NCBI GenBank assembly: GCA_015832175.1
Contig: WJXW01000003.1
Span: 1,798,001 to 1,862,000, forward strand
Length of the DNA stretch: 64,000 nt
Reading direction: 5' to 3'
DNA from: Paraphaeosphaeria minitans
Lineage: Eukaryota; Ascomycota; Dothideomycetes; Pleosporales; Didymosphaeriaceae
Positions 24,850 through 36,279 of the stretch are shown here, piece by piece (the stretch's first letter is position 1; every line of letters begins with the position of its first letter). The notes below the pieces were generated by a model, which saw only the letters and a list, made by a program, of their open reading frames with translations, was not told the DNA's origin and did not search any database. Made by a program: the position numbers and the translations under genes.

Positions 24850-26195
24850 GATTATTTTGTGTGGTTACTGGTATCTCGAGATTTGGCGTCAGGCGGCAGA
24901 GGTGATGATGTGGTGAGAGCGGGCGTGGAGTAGGTCTCTAGTGTGCTGGCCTGGGCGGCGGCGATCCGCACTTCGCCATGTCCGTGCGTTGCTTCGCTTT
25001 ACATAAGCTTTATCACGTGCAGTACCCCTAACCTGGAACCTTAAAAACCTAAGAAGTTGATATCGAATGAGTGACATGGTATTACAAAATTCCTACTAGA
25101 CACACTTTTCAAATACGTACTACTGTAGTTCAGATTTTCCTGGGCGTAATGCTGCTCGGAATCTTCAATCCTCCACCCGTTGCAAGAGACTCCACGAGGG
25201 TGCCCAGTGTGTATTGGGATCATATTGTTCAATGGTAAGACTTGTCTGGCTTGGAGAAGAATTCGAGTTTCTACAATTGGATCCTTTAGTAGCTCACAAG
25301 CCTTAGAATCGGAAGTTCCAGTCCTGACCTTCGCAGGTGATGAGGAAATTACCTAGGTAGGCACAAGACTCGGCCAGACGGAGTACAATTTTGTGTCAGA
25401 GTGGCATTGGGCAGCCCAGGAGATGCTCACGCACTGGGAGCAGCCTCTTAGACCCTAGGCTCAGGACCTCGCTCACCTGCCAGCTGTTGCGCAATAGGAT
25501 GCTTATTTTACAAGATTATGTGGACCCACTGTCGAGTAAACAGTGTATAATTACCCCAGGAGGAGCAATTCACTGCGTAAATGTTTGACCGAGTACTGCA
25601 AGCATTGGGCCACAGCATCCCTGGCGAAAAGACACTCCAGGATGGGTCTTCGCTTCCAGGTCCTTTTCACATCACACCTCAGCGTTCTCGTGCTTGTTGT
25701 TTGCTTCGTACTTTCAACTGGAGGTTTAATTTCTGTCTATTCAGTCTCTTGGTCTCATTCCTTTTGTCTCGCAGTCTCAATGTCCTTCATTTTCGACTCA
25801 GTACCTGCATTTCATATTCCCTTTCACTGGTCGCCGGGCACTTCACCTGCGGCTGGCAGTGTAGATCGCCTTTTCCGAGACCAGCCTATCATTCATTCAG
25901 CATGATCAACACGTGTAGAATTTACACTTTCATACAGTTGGCTCTTGGAATCTTTCTCCTGCAGCTGCTGCTGACGTCTCTCTCATTGCATTGGAAACGC
26001 GGTTCGTCCGACACTACACTTCATCCGGCGTTCAAGCTCTCTCTTCACTGTCGCTTCGTTTCTTTATCTCCCGTCATCCGCTCTCACTTGACCTCACACC
26101 ATTTCATGATCACGCCTGGAATCTGAATATTTTTCAATCGTGGAAATCGTGGAACAGTAAGGACCTCGCGCACGTGCAAAGCGTTGGAACTATCA
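24850..26195. other. Intergenic, no supported gene
   Basis: Upstream side of SAR1, then a CT-rich plus-strand region (about 25650-26130). That region is open for about 180 codons but rich in Ser, Leu, Phe and His with no domain. I take it as pyrimidine-rich non-coding DNA. Confidence 0.4.
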
Positions 26196-27472
26196 TCAAA
26201 GCCAACCCGTGGTCCAGCCTAGTAGAATCCATATCGCCGCTAAAACAAGGGAAACAATCGTTGCCGTTGGCACGAGTACTGCGTTCGCCGAAGACGATGA
26301 CTTCGCGCCTTCTCGTTTCATACCGTCTATTCGAGGCCTGCAAGTTAGTCAGCTGCGCGATTCTATCCCCAGGACGGGAGCTACTCACACGACGTCCGGC
26401 ATGTCGAAACACGCAAACTTCTTCTTGTCCCCGTCTATGATCTGATTGTTGGTCAAGACAGCCATATCGTTACCGAAATCAACGAGCGGCATGTTCGGGA
26501 AGAACCCCCTCTTCTGGACCACATAGCGCGCCAGCGCATATAGAGCGTAGTTTTCGGCGTTGTTCGGCGCATCGTAGGGGTTTTGCGTTGACAAGGTGGT
26601 GAGCAGTTTGGCTCGCGTCACGCCGTACGCGTATTTGAGGGCTCGTATGTTCATCGGTCCATTCTTGTCGTCCATTACTCCGGCTATGACGGATGTCTTC
26701 ATGGGACCCAGTCCGAGGGTTTGGTCCCACTCGGGGGTGGCGTTGGGTCGGGAGTTGGGAGTCGCTCGCATGACGACTGCTTCTCCGACGTCCGCGATGT
26801 GCATTACCATGCGCGCCCACAACGTGGCTATATTTGTCAGTCTTTAGCTTGGAATGTGCTGTCGTACATACCGCGATTGTAGTAGTTGATCAGGTAGTTA
26901 TTCGCCTGATCATTGCTCGATTCACCATTCACCTGTTTATCCAACGGGTCCAGCGTAAAATACTTCTTGCAGAAGTTAATGTGGGGTTCGTTCCCAATAT
27001 TATACGCCGCGTGCTTGCCATCCTTCTTTTTCCCCTCGTTACATATGTCATTCGGATCGTCACAGCGCACGTGTATATCTGGATTCACGATATCTGCGCC
27101 ATGCATATTCCCATATTGCCCCGCGCGCCGCAAGTTCGCTCTTATCAGATCCGTGAAATTACCTATCCGAAACGGCCGGCCGAAGAAGTCGATCTCGCTC
27201 TGGTTATCGAAATTGGGGCCTTGTGCAGCGGCGAACAATCGATTCATCTCGTCAAAGCCGTCGCGGATCCATTTCAAGTCGTTGTCCTTGCAGCCCTCGC
27301 CGCCGGTTAATGAGGCGGCGTAGTTGAGGAAGGGTTCTTTCTTGTCGACGTCGAGAAAGCCATCCGATTCATCCGAGCCTTGTGGTGAGCTGCCAGGCGC
27401 AGCAAGAGCGAATGTGATGATTGTTGAGGAAAGGAAGACAGGGAACGTTATCAGTGCCTTTAGGATGAGCAT
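26196..27472 (-). CDS. Secreted, probably GPI-anchored protein; metallopeptidase-like without HExxH
   Basis: Exons 27472-26872, 26827-26389 and 26337-26196 add up to 394 codons (393 residues) in frame. Introns are 26871-26828 (44 bp, GTATGT) and 26388-26338 (51 bp, GTGAGT, CTGACTAAC, TTGCAG). Residues 1-25 form a signal peptide (MLILKALITFPVFLSS...ALA). The body has C61, C137 (IHVRCDDPNDIC144) and C168 (EPHINFCKKYF), a layout like secreted fungal M35-related proteins. Where such enzymes carry HExxH, this one reads LWARMVMHIADVGEAVV (H210), so it is probably not a zinc protease. The third exon ends in a Ser-rich stretch and a 20-residue hydrophobic tail (VPTATIVSLVLAAIWILLG), a typical GPI signal. 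Without that exon the protein would end in a stop right at the donor. Confidence 0.75.
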
Positions 27473-29156
27473 TGTCGCGAGAGTGCAGGGCACCGTGTTT
27501 ATATGAGCAGTGTAGCGATGGGTGGTAGAGAATGGTGTCTTGCTTCGGATCCCAGTGTCCTAATGTCGACGCATGTTGGTGAGTGTGAGTGCCGCTAGAT
27601 TATGGCAGCAGGATGAAATGCGAGTCAAGTATAGTGCAGATGTAAGTACTCAAGGACGAGTTTTGGTTTGCAGGTGACAAGGGTAACTTGAAACGCTGTG
27701 TTCCAGAGCACGACACAAAAAGCTGAGACCTTGAACCGGTTCGTGCATCTAACTGAGGGGAGAGCGGGGCGAACGTTAGTAGCTCTACGGTATTGCTCTC
27801 ATAAACCCGGGTATGCACGACCGATAGCAACTTCAACCATACCAAAGATACACTTGGTAGTAGTCTGTGCGATTTTTGAGATCTGTGTGGTACCGACTGA
27901 CATCTGGACATGAGCATCATCCATGCCTTAACGCCCTGAGTCGTTACGTCTCGAACGTGATATAGGAGACAAGCGATGTCTGAGGATATTTTGAAACGCA
28001 AGCCTCGGTTGTGCTTTCCGTGATGCGCTTGGCAGAATCGCATACCATACCTAACCATCCTCAATGGGTAGATGCGTAGTTGTTTTTATGTTCCTTTATA
28101 GACTGTAGGTACATAACCATACTCTGGTCTCGATCACGCCACGACCTCTCCTGTGGTCATCTACCGAATACAGGATGGCTGCTGAAATCCAGCGCCCTTT
28201 AAAAAACGAATGTAGACGCAAGCCTACGGTAAAGAGTGTAATGCAGAGCTCACAGAACACGTATCCGCGCCGCTCAAGATCGAAACTTTTGAAAACCCAA
28301 ACAAGGTGGAAGAGGAGGGGTTCTTCTACGATTGTACCCAGGCGAACTTGACGATGCTTAGTAAACACTGCCCCCCAGTTAGCGCCTCCTCGGCCCTTGC
28401 ACTCCCCCTTTAGCCTGACGCGCCATCAACTCCTACGCCGAACCGTCTAGGAAACAAACCTCGCAAACAGGTGTCTTATTACGACCGCATAACAGGCGAT
28501 CCATGCTTCTAGAACACAGCAGAGGACCCCAATGCTCGACAAGGCAACTCCAAAGCTTCGCCAATGATAAGCTTGATCTACAGGAAATAGGCCAGGCCCG
28601 GACGGGAAGGTGATCCAGCGAAGAGGAATAATGCCCGCGTACGCCCCCCCAAGTGATTGATCACATAGCGAATGGACTGAGGACAGCCTCGGCTGCGCCT
28701 CCGTCTGATGTGCCAAATTAATTCAAGCACCATCGTGGTTGCTGTGCTCCACGGAGCGCCGCATGTATAGCCTGTATGCGCCGCACCCACTTTGACCAGC
28801 CTTGCCGCTCGTTTCTTTGCATCGATTTTGCGCATACGTTGGTAGCTCCAGCACAAACACGTCCGTGACTGGACGATCGCGGTTCGCAGGGTCAGTCACA
28901 AGACGCCTTTTGAGGTCCCGATCATCATCCCGGCACGGACCTGCGTACCACCGCTATACGAGCCTTTCGAAGATACAGATAAAACCGCAAATATCCCTCT
29001 AGTATCCCTCTTGCCCTCGCGGTCCAAACTCGACAGCCCAACGGTCCGTCATATTGCTGCATTTCCCCGGGCGAAATTGACACGAGCGCACGCGACGCGA
29101 CGCCCACAAGCAGCCTCCAGACGCTTGCGCCGAAGTACGAGGTCGATCCGAACACC
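27473..29156. other. Intergenic, no supported gene
   Basis: Short conflicting frames only. No RNA gene, repeat or transposon signature was recognised. Confidence 0.4.
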
Positions 29157-29630
29157 ATGACTAGAATTACGACGGCAGCCTCGATAGGGATCGGTGTCCC
29201 ACTTGGCGTCATTTTACTCGCTGCGATTGCAGGTATTATCTACTCTGTGACAGCGAAGCGGAAGACTCCGAGAGGTGACGTGGAATTGGTGAAGACCGAC
29301 CCCACAGCGCCGCCTGAACCAGCGCCGAGAGTGATCAGATGGAACCCCAATGGTATGATAGCAAGGCCCGTAGACTGGTACAATGGGCTAACACTAGACA
29401 GCTCCGTGACCGCGAACAATATAATGAAAAGATCGATGTTCGAGACAGACAAGAGAAAGGAGAAACCCACCAAGCGTGATAATGGGGCAATGTGTGGCTC
29501 CAGGCTTCGTGGGGGTACCGTGATATTGCCTTTTGAGGCTTTGGGCAAAAGCAAAATGGTGCGCTTTGTGTATGCTGAAATGAGCATAGGGATGGTGTCC
29601 AAGATACCTGACATAGTTGTTTGGCGTTAA
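29157..29630 (+). CDS. Small single-pass membrane protein, hypothetical
   Basis: The ATG at 29157 is in good context (CACCATGA). Residues 9-31 form one membrane segment (SIGIGVPLGVILLAAIAGIIY), followed by a basic stop-transfer AKRKTPR, then a Pro-rich and a Lys-rich tail. A 45-bp intron fits at 29353-29397 (GTATGA donor, GGGCTAAC branch point, ACTAG acceptor). Because it is 3n long without a stop, both spliced (142 residues) and retained (157 residues) forms stay in frame. No family was recognised; the far C-terminus is uncertain. Confidence 0.45.
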   Translation: MTRITTAASIGIGVPLGVILLAAIAGIIYSVTAKRKTPRGDVELVKTDPTAPPEPAPRVIRWNPNGMIARPVDWYNGLTLDSSVTANNIMKRSMFETDKRKEKPTKRDNGAMCGSRLRGGTVILPFEALGKSKMVRFVYAEMSIGMVSKIPDIVVWR

Positions 29631-29701
29631 ATCATTATCTCTGGTCACGTCGAAATCGCGAAATACGACTAATTACCACACATGGATAAGCTCTTACGAT
29701 T

Positions 29702-31649
29702 TCAAATCTCCTCTCGCAACTCATACGGTCTCTGGTTCCTGTACACCCTATACTCCTCACCCTGTGTGTCCAGGAAACGAGGCTGCTCAAAGCCTCTCAG
29801 CTCGTAACGCGGTACGGGGTCGAATTTCGAATGCAAATGGTAGGAGTAGTCTTCCGCTATGGCATCGCCGTTGATTCTTCTCACGGAGATCAGTCGCTCA
29901 TGCGCTTCTGCGTGCTTGAATTAGCGATTGTAACAATAGGAGACGGCAGATATACCAGATGTTCTATCGTGGAAGACTTTGATTACATTGTCAAAGTGCA
30001 CATTGATATTCTCGAAGTCGCGCGTGAATCTGGAGAAGTCAAAATCCACATCCTCCATACGAGCTAAGTCTTTGCTAGTGTTCGCATAGCCTCCAGGAGC
30101 ATCCGAATAGCGGAAATCGGTCGCGTAATGAATCCCGAACGCTTGGAGTTGCAGGTTGTCATATCGGCATGCCTCGACCACGCTTTGTACCTGTTTGTCG
30201 CAGAATGCCCTGTTGTAGCGCTCCTCTGCGCCGAAGCTCCAGTTGTTACCCGTCCCTGCGTGTGTGGCGCGCCGTTTCTTTAATTCGTCATACAGCGCTT
30301 CGCCCTTACTGAGCACGAGGGTCTGGAGATTTCGTGGGAGAAGGCTGCCGAGATGAACGTTTGGATCTGAGGTCAGGGGGTCTGTTGATCAGCTTGGTGA
30401 ACATGGATTGGCATACCCAGCTTGTACTTACTGACTAGGAACTCTAGCGGTGCAGCTAGGTATCTCAAGTTCCGGAAGCCTCTGAATGAAGTGGAGCGAG
30501 GTGACACGTCGCTAAAATGGGCGGTTTGTTGTCCGAAGAAGCGGGTTATACTCAAAGCCTCTAGCTTAGGATGGTGTTTTTCAAGCTCGCTGATGATAGG
30601 GAAATAATTGAGAGGACTGTGAGTCCGGGGTGAAAGACTTAACGCGAATGCCTCCAAATGATGACATGATGATATGAGCTTCACAATATATGAACGATGT
30701 ATGTCAAATTGGTCAAGGCGCATTGTTCGGATCCTAGACTCTTTGACGGGGCACTTCCAGTCCAGCTCATTGAGTTGATCGACGTCGTTGGGCAGTATCT
30801 CGTACTTGAACAGAATGAGGTCGACCAGGGACGGGAGTCGGAGTATACCGGAGATGTCGCTGAATCGCAAACCAGACATGTTGACTTTTAACTTTCGGAG
30901 GTGTTCAAACCGCTGTTCTGGGTTGTACGGGAAACTTCGATGTCCAGGTGTCATCATCTTTAGACAAACCGCCCAACTTTGTCTACTGTAGTTCAACGCT
31001 ACTGTCTGGATGTTAGGGGCCAATGCAAGGATCAGTGCGGCCTCGATATCATGCGCTGAATCTTCTCCACTCTGGAAGAGCTCGAACAAATCTTTCCGGC
31101 GCAATATTTTCGCATGAGGATGATGCTTTGTGAGGTTCGTGGATTGAGCTGCTCAGATATAGCGCAGAGACATTCAATGCTGGACGTGGATCGTTTGTAC
31201 GTCTCCAGGTGTTGAAAGGCGGGACTTGTCGATTCAAGTTCTTTTACACTCTTCAGGTGGCTAGCCAAAAGTGGGTTTTGGACGAGGGTTTTGATGAACC
31301 TGGCCGAAGAAACGTAATTGGACTCGTGGTCATAGTGGGCATACATTACACTATTTGCAATTCGATTCAAACGCCGGCACACCGAAGATACAGACCGATA
31401 GTCGAAAAGGGGCGGCCGCTGCACACCCCATGAGATGTGTGGGTTTGTCTCGGGATCTTGCTTCGGGGACGGTATATGCTGCACGATGTTGAGCAGCAAC
31501 TCGTCTGGCAGGTTGCAGATGTAGTTTTCATCGGCATAGCGTCTGTGGTGAGAAGCAAGAGAGGTGTTGAAGTGGCTACGAGGTATCGGAGACAAGCAGA
31601 AATTCCAAGATGTGCGGAAGTGTTCAGGTGTCACGATGGAAGGGACCAT
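29702..31649 (-). pseudogene. F-box protein gene with a reading-frame break
   Basis: The N-terminal part from the ATG at 31649 has an F-box at about residues 45-60 (ICNLPDELLLNIVQHIPSP) and FIKTLVQNPLLASHLKSVKE, as in fungal F-box/LRR-like proteins. Near 31107-31150 the frame is lost: the downstream exon (DLFELFQSGED, then AALILALAPNIQTV) is open only in another frame. No intron with proper signals joins the two, but one missing base in or near the AAAA run (31107-31110) would. Downstream splicing is clean: exon to 30432, intron 30431-30367 (GTAAGT, CTCAG), exon 30366-29956, intron 29955-29908 (GTATAT, GCTAAT, CGCAG), exon 29907-29702. The start could lie elsewhere, because an acceptor-like CCACAG also occurs at about 31550. 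Confidence 0.6.
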
Positions 31650-31797
31650 TGGAACTGGAATTCCACCTTGGACGTGAAGCCAAGCAGGCCGGGGAAGAGC
31701 GGGCCGGTAGGTACCTGACTCGGCGCATCGAAAGGCTGTCAAGCATGCTATCGATTGGTAGTGTGTCGCATGATAATGATTTGGGCACGATATAGCA

Positions 31798-31955
31798 TCC
31801 CAGGATGACTGGATGACAGGATGACAGGATGACTGGATGACAGGATGACTGGATGACTGGATGACTGGATGACTGGGTGACTGGGTGACTGATGAACGGA
31901 AGACTGCATGACTGGGTGACTGGGTGACTGATGAATGGAAGACTGCATGACTGGA
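31798..31955. repeat. Minisatellite of GATGACTG/GGTGACTG units
   Basis: About 18 imperfect 8-10-bp units (GGATGACTG, GGATGACAG, GGGTGACTG). The right half contains a larger duplicated block (GATGAA-GGAAGACTGCATGACTGG). It lies in the head-to-head interval between the F-box gene and the MFS transporter gene. Confidence 0.9.
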
Positions 31956-32128
31956 GCGATGCAGACGGCGTCGGGGCGTCGGGCCCGCGTCGCGACTCGT
32001 GCGCCAAGGCGTACCTGCGGATGACGACATGTCCTGCGCGTGATGGCATTTTTGCATCCGGCAGGCTGGATATGCGCACTTTCCCATAGTCTATCCTTCT
32101 CTGAATCCTGCACCACGATCCCCTCCTG

Positions 32129-32165
32129 CTCTGCCTCTGCCTCTGCCTCTGCCTCTGTCTCTGCC
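32129..32165. repeat. (CTCTGC)n microsatellite
   Basis: Six consecutive hexamers CTCTGC, one changed to CTCTGT, about 85 bp upstream of the MFS start. Confidence 0.85.
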
Positions 32166-32249
32166 CGCCGTGGCCCGATGCAACCAAGCCCTGGTAACAT
32201 CACGGCGGCCTCGACGAGCTAGACTCCCTCATCCGCCTTCCAGCCCGCC

Positions 32250-34071
32250 ATGGGTCGCAACCGTCCCCGCTTCGACACGCGCGCCTCGTCGACGCTGCAC
32301 TACCAGACATTCCCCATACGCGCACCCAGCACCCGCGGCCGTCCGCTGGGCGCATCTCAGGCCCCGCTCCCAGGCAACCAAAGCCACGGCTCCGATTCCG
32401 ACGATAGCCACCATGGCGAGTCTCCGCTGCCGACCAGGCAGCTTGCTGTCCTGGCCGTCATCGCTCTCGCCGAGCAGACGGCCCTGAATTCCATCAGCCC
32501 CTACCTCCCCCAGATGGCAAAATCCTTCCCAGAAGTCCAGGACGGCCAGGCGGGCTTGTACGTGGGCTTGATCGCCTCGTCGTTTGCACTTGCCCAGTTC
32601 GCGACAAACTTCTTCTGGGGGTGGCTGTCCGACCGCACCGGACGGAAGCCCGTCATCATCATTGGCACTTTCTTGACGCTGCTGTGCTTTGTGGCTTTTG
32701 GCTTCTGTCGCACTCTGTGGCAGGCGATATTGGTGCAAGCCTGTATGGGCCTGGTCAATGGCAACGCAGGCGTCGTTTCCACCTGTCTCGGCGAGATAAC
32801 CGATCGGAGCAACCAGTCCAGAGCCTTCACCTACCTACCTGTTGTCTACGGTCTTGGCGCTATCACTGGCCCCATTGTGGGCGGAGTTTTGGTTATGGAA
32901 CGCCATCCTTTCCACAAGGACCGCTCGAACACCTACCCCTACCTTCTTCCTAACCTCTTTGCAGCTGCTGTGCTGGCCGTCGACCTTGTCATCTGCATGT
33001 TCTTGTTGGAGGAAAGTCTAGAAGAAGCAAAATACTTGCCGCCATTGGGGAAGCGGGTTGGCAACCTATTCTCATGGTTGTGGCAATGCACAAGTTCGAC
33101 GCGGCCTACGTATATCAACCGCTATATACAAAAACGCAAAAACCAACAACCCAACACTCACCTGGACGGTGTGCAGGAAGAGGATGAAGAGGATGAAGAG
33201 GACGTGTCTGATGTCGACTCAACCGATTCACCTCCAGCATTATTCCCCGAGCCGTCGGGCGACGTGCTCACGAAAAAGGAAGTCTTGAATCGTGATACGG
33301 TTCTTTTGCTCGTCACTTACTTCATTTTCCAGCTTGCAAACATATCATATAACTCACTTTACCCAATCTTCGCAGAGGAAGAAGAGCCTACGGGTCGGGG
33401 TCTTCAGGTCGAGGGCGTTGGACTCTCATTGGCCTTTGCGGGCGTGATCACGATACTGTTTCAGATTGGCATCTACGGGAAGCTTAGAGAGAGAATAGGC
33501 AACAAAGTCACCTACCGTGTCAGCTTGGCGGCCTTTGTGGTTGCATTCATACTCATGCCGTGGGTTGGATACAGAGAGAGCAACCCTTATTGGGGTTTCG
33601 GAACCGGCACCGGATGGCTGTGGGCGGAGCTTGGAGTCATACTTGTCATCAAGACGGTAGCAAGTGTCGGTGGTTTGACGTCGGCACTGCTCTTGGTAAG
33701 GTTCATCACAAGACCATATAATGGTAACGCTAATATAGATCTAGATAACAAATTCTGCACCGAACCACAACGTCCTCGGTACGCTGAACGGCCTCGCCCA
33801 AACGCTTTCAGCCGCAGGCCGCGCAGCTGGTCCGTTTATTTCAGGTTCGCTCTTCACTGGTGCGACCAAAATCCAACCAAAGGGCGAGGCGTTGGCCTTT
33901 GGCATCTTTGCCGGTGTAGCATTCATAGGCTTCCTTCTCAGCTTTGGTATCCGCGGGAGTGGTCTCGAAGCTGACGGGTGGAGCTCTGACGAGGAAGATG
34001 AGGATGAGGAGGAAGACATCGGAAACGAAGAAGAGCACGCCAACGAGCGCACTGGATTGATACGCAAATGA
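32250..34071 (+). CDS. Major facilitator superfamily transporter (YCR023C/ZIFL-like)
   Basis: A membrane transporter of 590 residues. Exon 1 is 32250-33695 and exon 2 is 33745-34071; the 49-bp intron (33696-33744) has GTAAGG, CGCTAAT and TCTAG. The ATG sits in a strong context (CCGCCATGG). After a cytosolic N-terminus of about 65 residues come twelve predicted membrane segments. The loop motif WGWLSDRTGRKPVI after segment 2 (about residue 122-135) is the MFS signature. The central cytosolic loop holds an acidic run (EEDEEDEEDVSDVD), and a second acidic stretch is near the C-terminus, which ends ERTGLIRK. The closest group I recall is the fungal YCR023C-like family related to plant ZIFL carriers. 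Substrate unknown; vacuolar or plasma-membrane location cannot be decided. Confidence 0.88.
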
Positions 34072-35600
34072 TGCAAAGGGCCTGACTGTCCATTAATTCC
34101 CTTAGATTGTCTATGTTGAACACGACGTTCGATTCCCGTAGCCTTAGCTCAACGGGTCAGGACTTGTAGGATATCGCCGGTATGATTTTGTTGATACTAT
34201 GTCATGAGGGTTGATAATTACGATGAATGAAGATATAGACATTTTCTCTTCATCTGTCCAGGTTCCAGGGCTGCGGTCCGTGCCGGTGATGATCCCAGAT
34301 CCGTTTGATATTGTAGCGGTGCACTTGTTTATATCACCATCCCGGTCTGGGCGTTTTTCCGTGCTGTACAAGAGTTCAGTTGGTGCTAGCTTCCAGTCCG
34401 CCCCAGTCATTTTGCTTTACAGTTGCATGCACTTCAGCAAGGAACTTGGCTTGTTGGCCAAAGGCTACTTGCATAGGTATCAGAGCAGACATCTTCGAAA
34501 GAGAATGGTTTCGCCCGTCCCAAAGGCACGTTGCAGGATTTTTTCTATTTTTTGTGTAATTTTTTTCGAAAAGGCATAGGTACCTAGGTAGGGAAGGGGC
34601 GGCAACTTTTTTGGTTCGGCGTATAGATCACCGCTTACTTACTGGCGATCTATCAACATGACAACACCAACACCTTTCCGCTGAGTCCGGTGGCACGGTT
34701 CCGTCGCTAAGGATCCAGACCTCCAACCGAAACGACAAACGAGAAGCGCCCAACACCATTCCAGCTCATGTCAATTCATCTTGCGAATGGGCAGTGTAGC
34801 CTTCGTACGCGAGAGCATCATACCAGCTTGTAGAATGTTCCCGGATGAAGGAGTGATGGCGTCAGCAACGGCAACTTTCATCTGTTCACTGTTGGTCACT
34901 GCACGCGTGGAGGAAACATGAAGCTTTTCAGCTGCGCTCTGCCATGCTTGGAAAACCGGGCCATATACCCTACACGTGCTGCACATACGTACGCATATTG
35001 GCTTAGCATTGCTCGACAGATTTATGCAGTACGTAAGGCAAGCAAAGCACCGTCGGCCTTTCTCTCAGCTTGCCTAATCGGAGGCCTTGGGGCCGAAAGC
35101 TTGGGTGATATTGGCCCGCCAGCCTCAACACAGAAGCGCACAAGTGCGCGGAGCACAGCCCAGGGGCCTTGCTGCATGGACATGCTATTGGCCCCCTCCT
35201 GGGCCCTACCTACATGAGAGCACGGTCTAAAAGTACATCGTGTGCCTCAAAGTCGCATCGCGGAGGCGGGATGTGCGTCGTTGAAAGGCACGGCGGCTCC
35301 GTGTCGGGCTGGGCCCTCCAGCGTTTCGTGTTGCCGAGTCTCGTAAAACCCTTTCTGTTCCTGGGGGACTTCGTTACGAGCGGTTGATCCACAATGGGAT
35401 GGTCTTTTCACGGCCACAAGAGAGATGTGTACGTTCTGGATTCGCTGAGGCTCCTCTGCGAGCGAGGAAAAACCCACAGTTAACGCGGTGCTAAAGTGTG
35501 CCAGCGACAAGGAAAGGCATCTTAAAAGCCTGCACAAGACTGTACCTGGATCGAAAACCCTCTCGCGGGCGCTGACCACGAACACCTCGTTTTCTCGCAG
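34072..35600. other. Intergenic with two doubtful small frames
   Basis: Minus-strand ATG frames at 34410-34144 (88 residues) and 34986-34771 (71 residues) are readable but have no domain or splice support. The 5' exons of the LtrA-like gene should lie in the right part of this interval; I could not fix them. Confidence 0.35.
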
Positions 35601-36222
35601 CGCCACGAGGCGAATACCGTCGAGCTTTTCTTCGATTTGTTCTTCGTCGCCAACCTCGCTACCTTCACGACGTATCATTCGATCACAGATGGCGATTATT
35701 TGTAGCATATGTTGGGATCTTTGGTATATTGTGGTCATCCTGGCTCCAGGTGACGCTCCACGATGTGCGGTTTGCGAGAGATTCGCTGTACGAGCGTGTC
35801 TGCAAGACAATCCAGTTCATCGTTTTTGTGGGATTGGCGCTAGTAGGATCGTCGTTCAATCCAGGGAAAGAGCCAACCGGGGCCAAGAAAGCAAGCAATA
35901 CGGTGCGCCAATCTCATCGGAAGCTGCTGGTACCCTCTGATCAAAGTCGCAGAACTTTCGAATCCTTTGCTATACTCTCGTAATCAGCAGAGGCCTGTTG
36001 GCGATACAGCATGTGGTTGTGCTCGTAAGTTCTCGATGACCTTTGGAAAGAAATAATTAACTGACAATCCAGTTCTACCTCGTGCGATTGAGGTTCTCCA
36101 AGCTGTTTCTTCCCATGGGCCTCATGATCCCTTTGTACCTCATTTTCGCTGGTGCTTTCGCCGCAATGACTCCTGCGTTCAAGGAAGGCGACGAATCGCG
36201 TCGAAGCGTATATGTCAGAACC
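35601..36222 (+). pseudogene. LtrA-like membrane protein, frameshifted and cut off
   Basis: Low-temperature-requirement A family, polytopic membrane proteins of unknown function. After an acceptor at 35600 (TTCTCGCAG) the frame reads RHEANTVELFFDLFFVANLATFT, the family hallmark. A one-base deletion in the TTT run at 35699-35701 breaks the frame before FVAYVGIFGILWSSWLQVTL. Then follow DVRFARDSLYERVCKTIQF and a membrane segment. Intron 35903-35952 (weak GTGCGC donor) leads to NFRILCYTLVISRGLLAIQH (35953-36024). Intron 36025-36072 (GTAAGT, CTGAC, CCAG) leads to the exon starting FYLVR. Similarity stops near 36215-36225, where the sequence runs into the AT-rich block. The usual second half of the protein is absent. 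The first coding exon was not found. Confidence 0.7.
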
Positions 36223-36279
36223 CTAGGTACCTGGCTGGGCCCCGGCACGGGACGGACCAGCCTGATGCGGGTGGAGATC

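Noticed and set aside
25543..26130. Plus-strand frames of 120-180 codons
   Set aside because: CT-rich sequence that yields Ser/Leu/Phe/His-rich peptides in two frames at once; no ATG context, intron or domain support.
31652..32087. N-terminal extension of the second F-box gene up to 32087
   Set aside because: The extension would translate the minisatellite at 31798-31955 and shows no conserved sequence; the ATG at 31649 is simpler.
34120..34165. tRNA-like boxes (GTTCGATTCCC followed by TAGCTCAACGGGT)
   Set aside because: The B-box-like and A-box-like motifs are in the wrong order and no cloverleaf of 72-90 nt can be drawn by eye.
35247..35738. A two-exon minus-strand gene of 133 codons (ATG at 35738, intron 35545-35456 with acceptable signals)
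   Set aside because: It is antisense to the LtrA-like exon, whose family motif on the plus strand is much stronger evidence; the minus frame has no recognisable domain.
35683..35898. Minus-strand frame of 71 codons
   Set aside because: Shadow of the LtrA-like membrane segments on the other strand.
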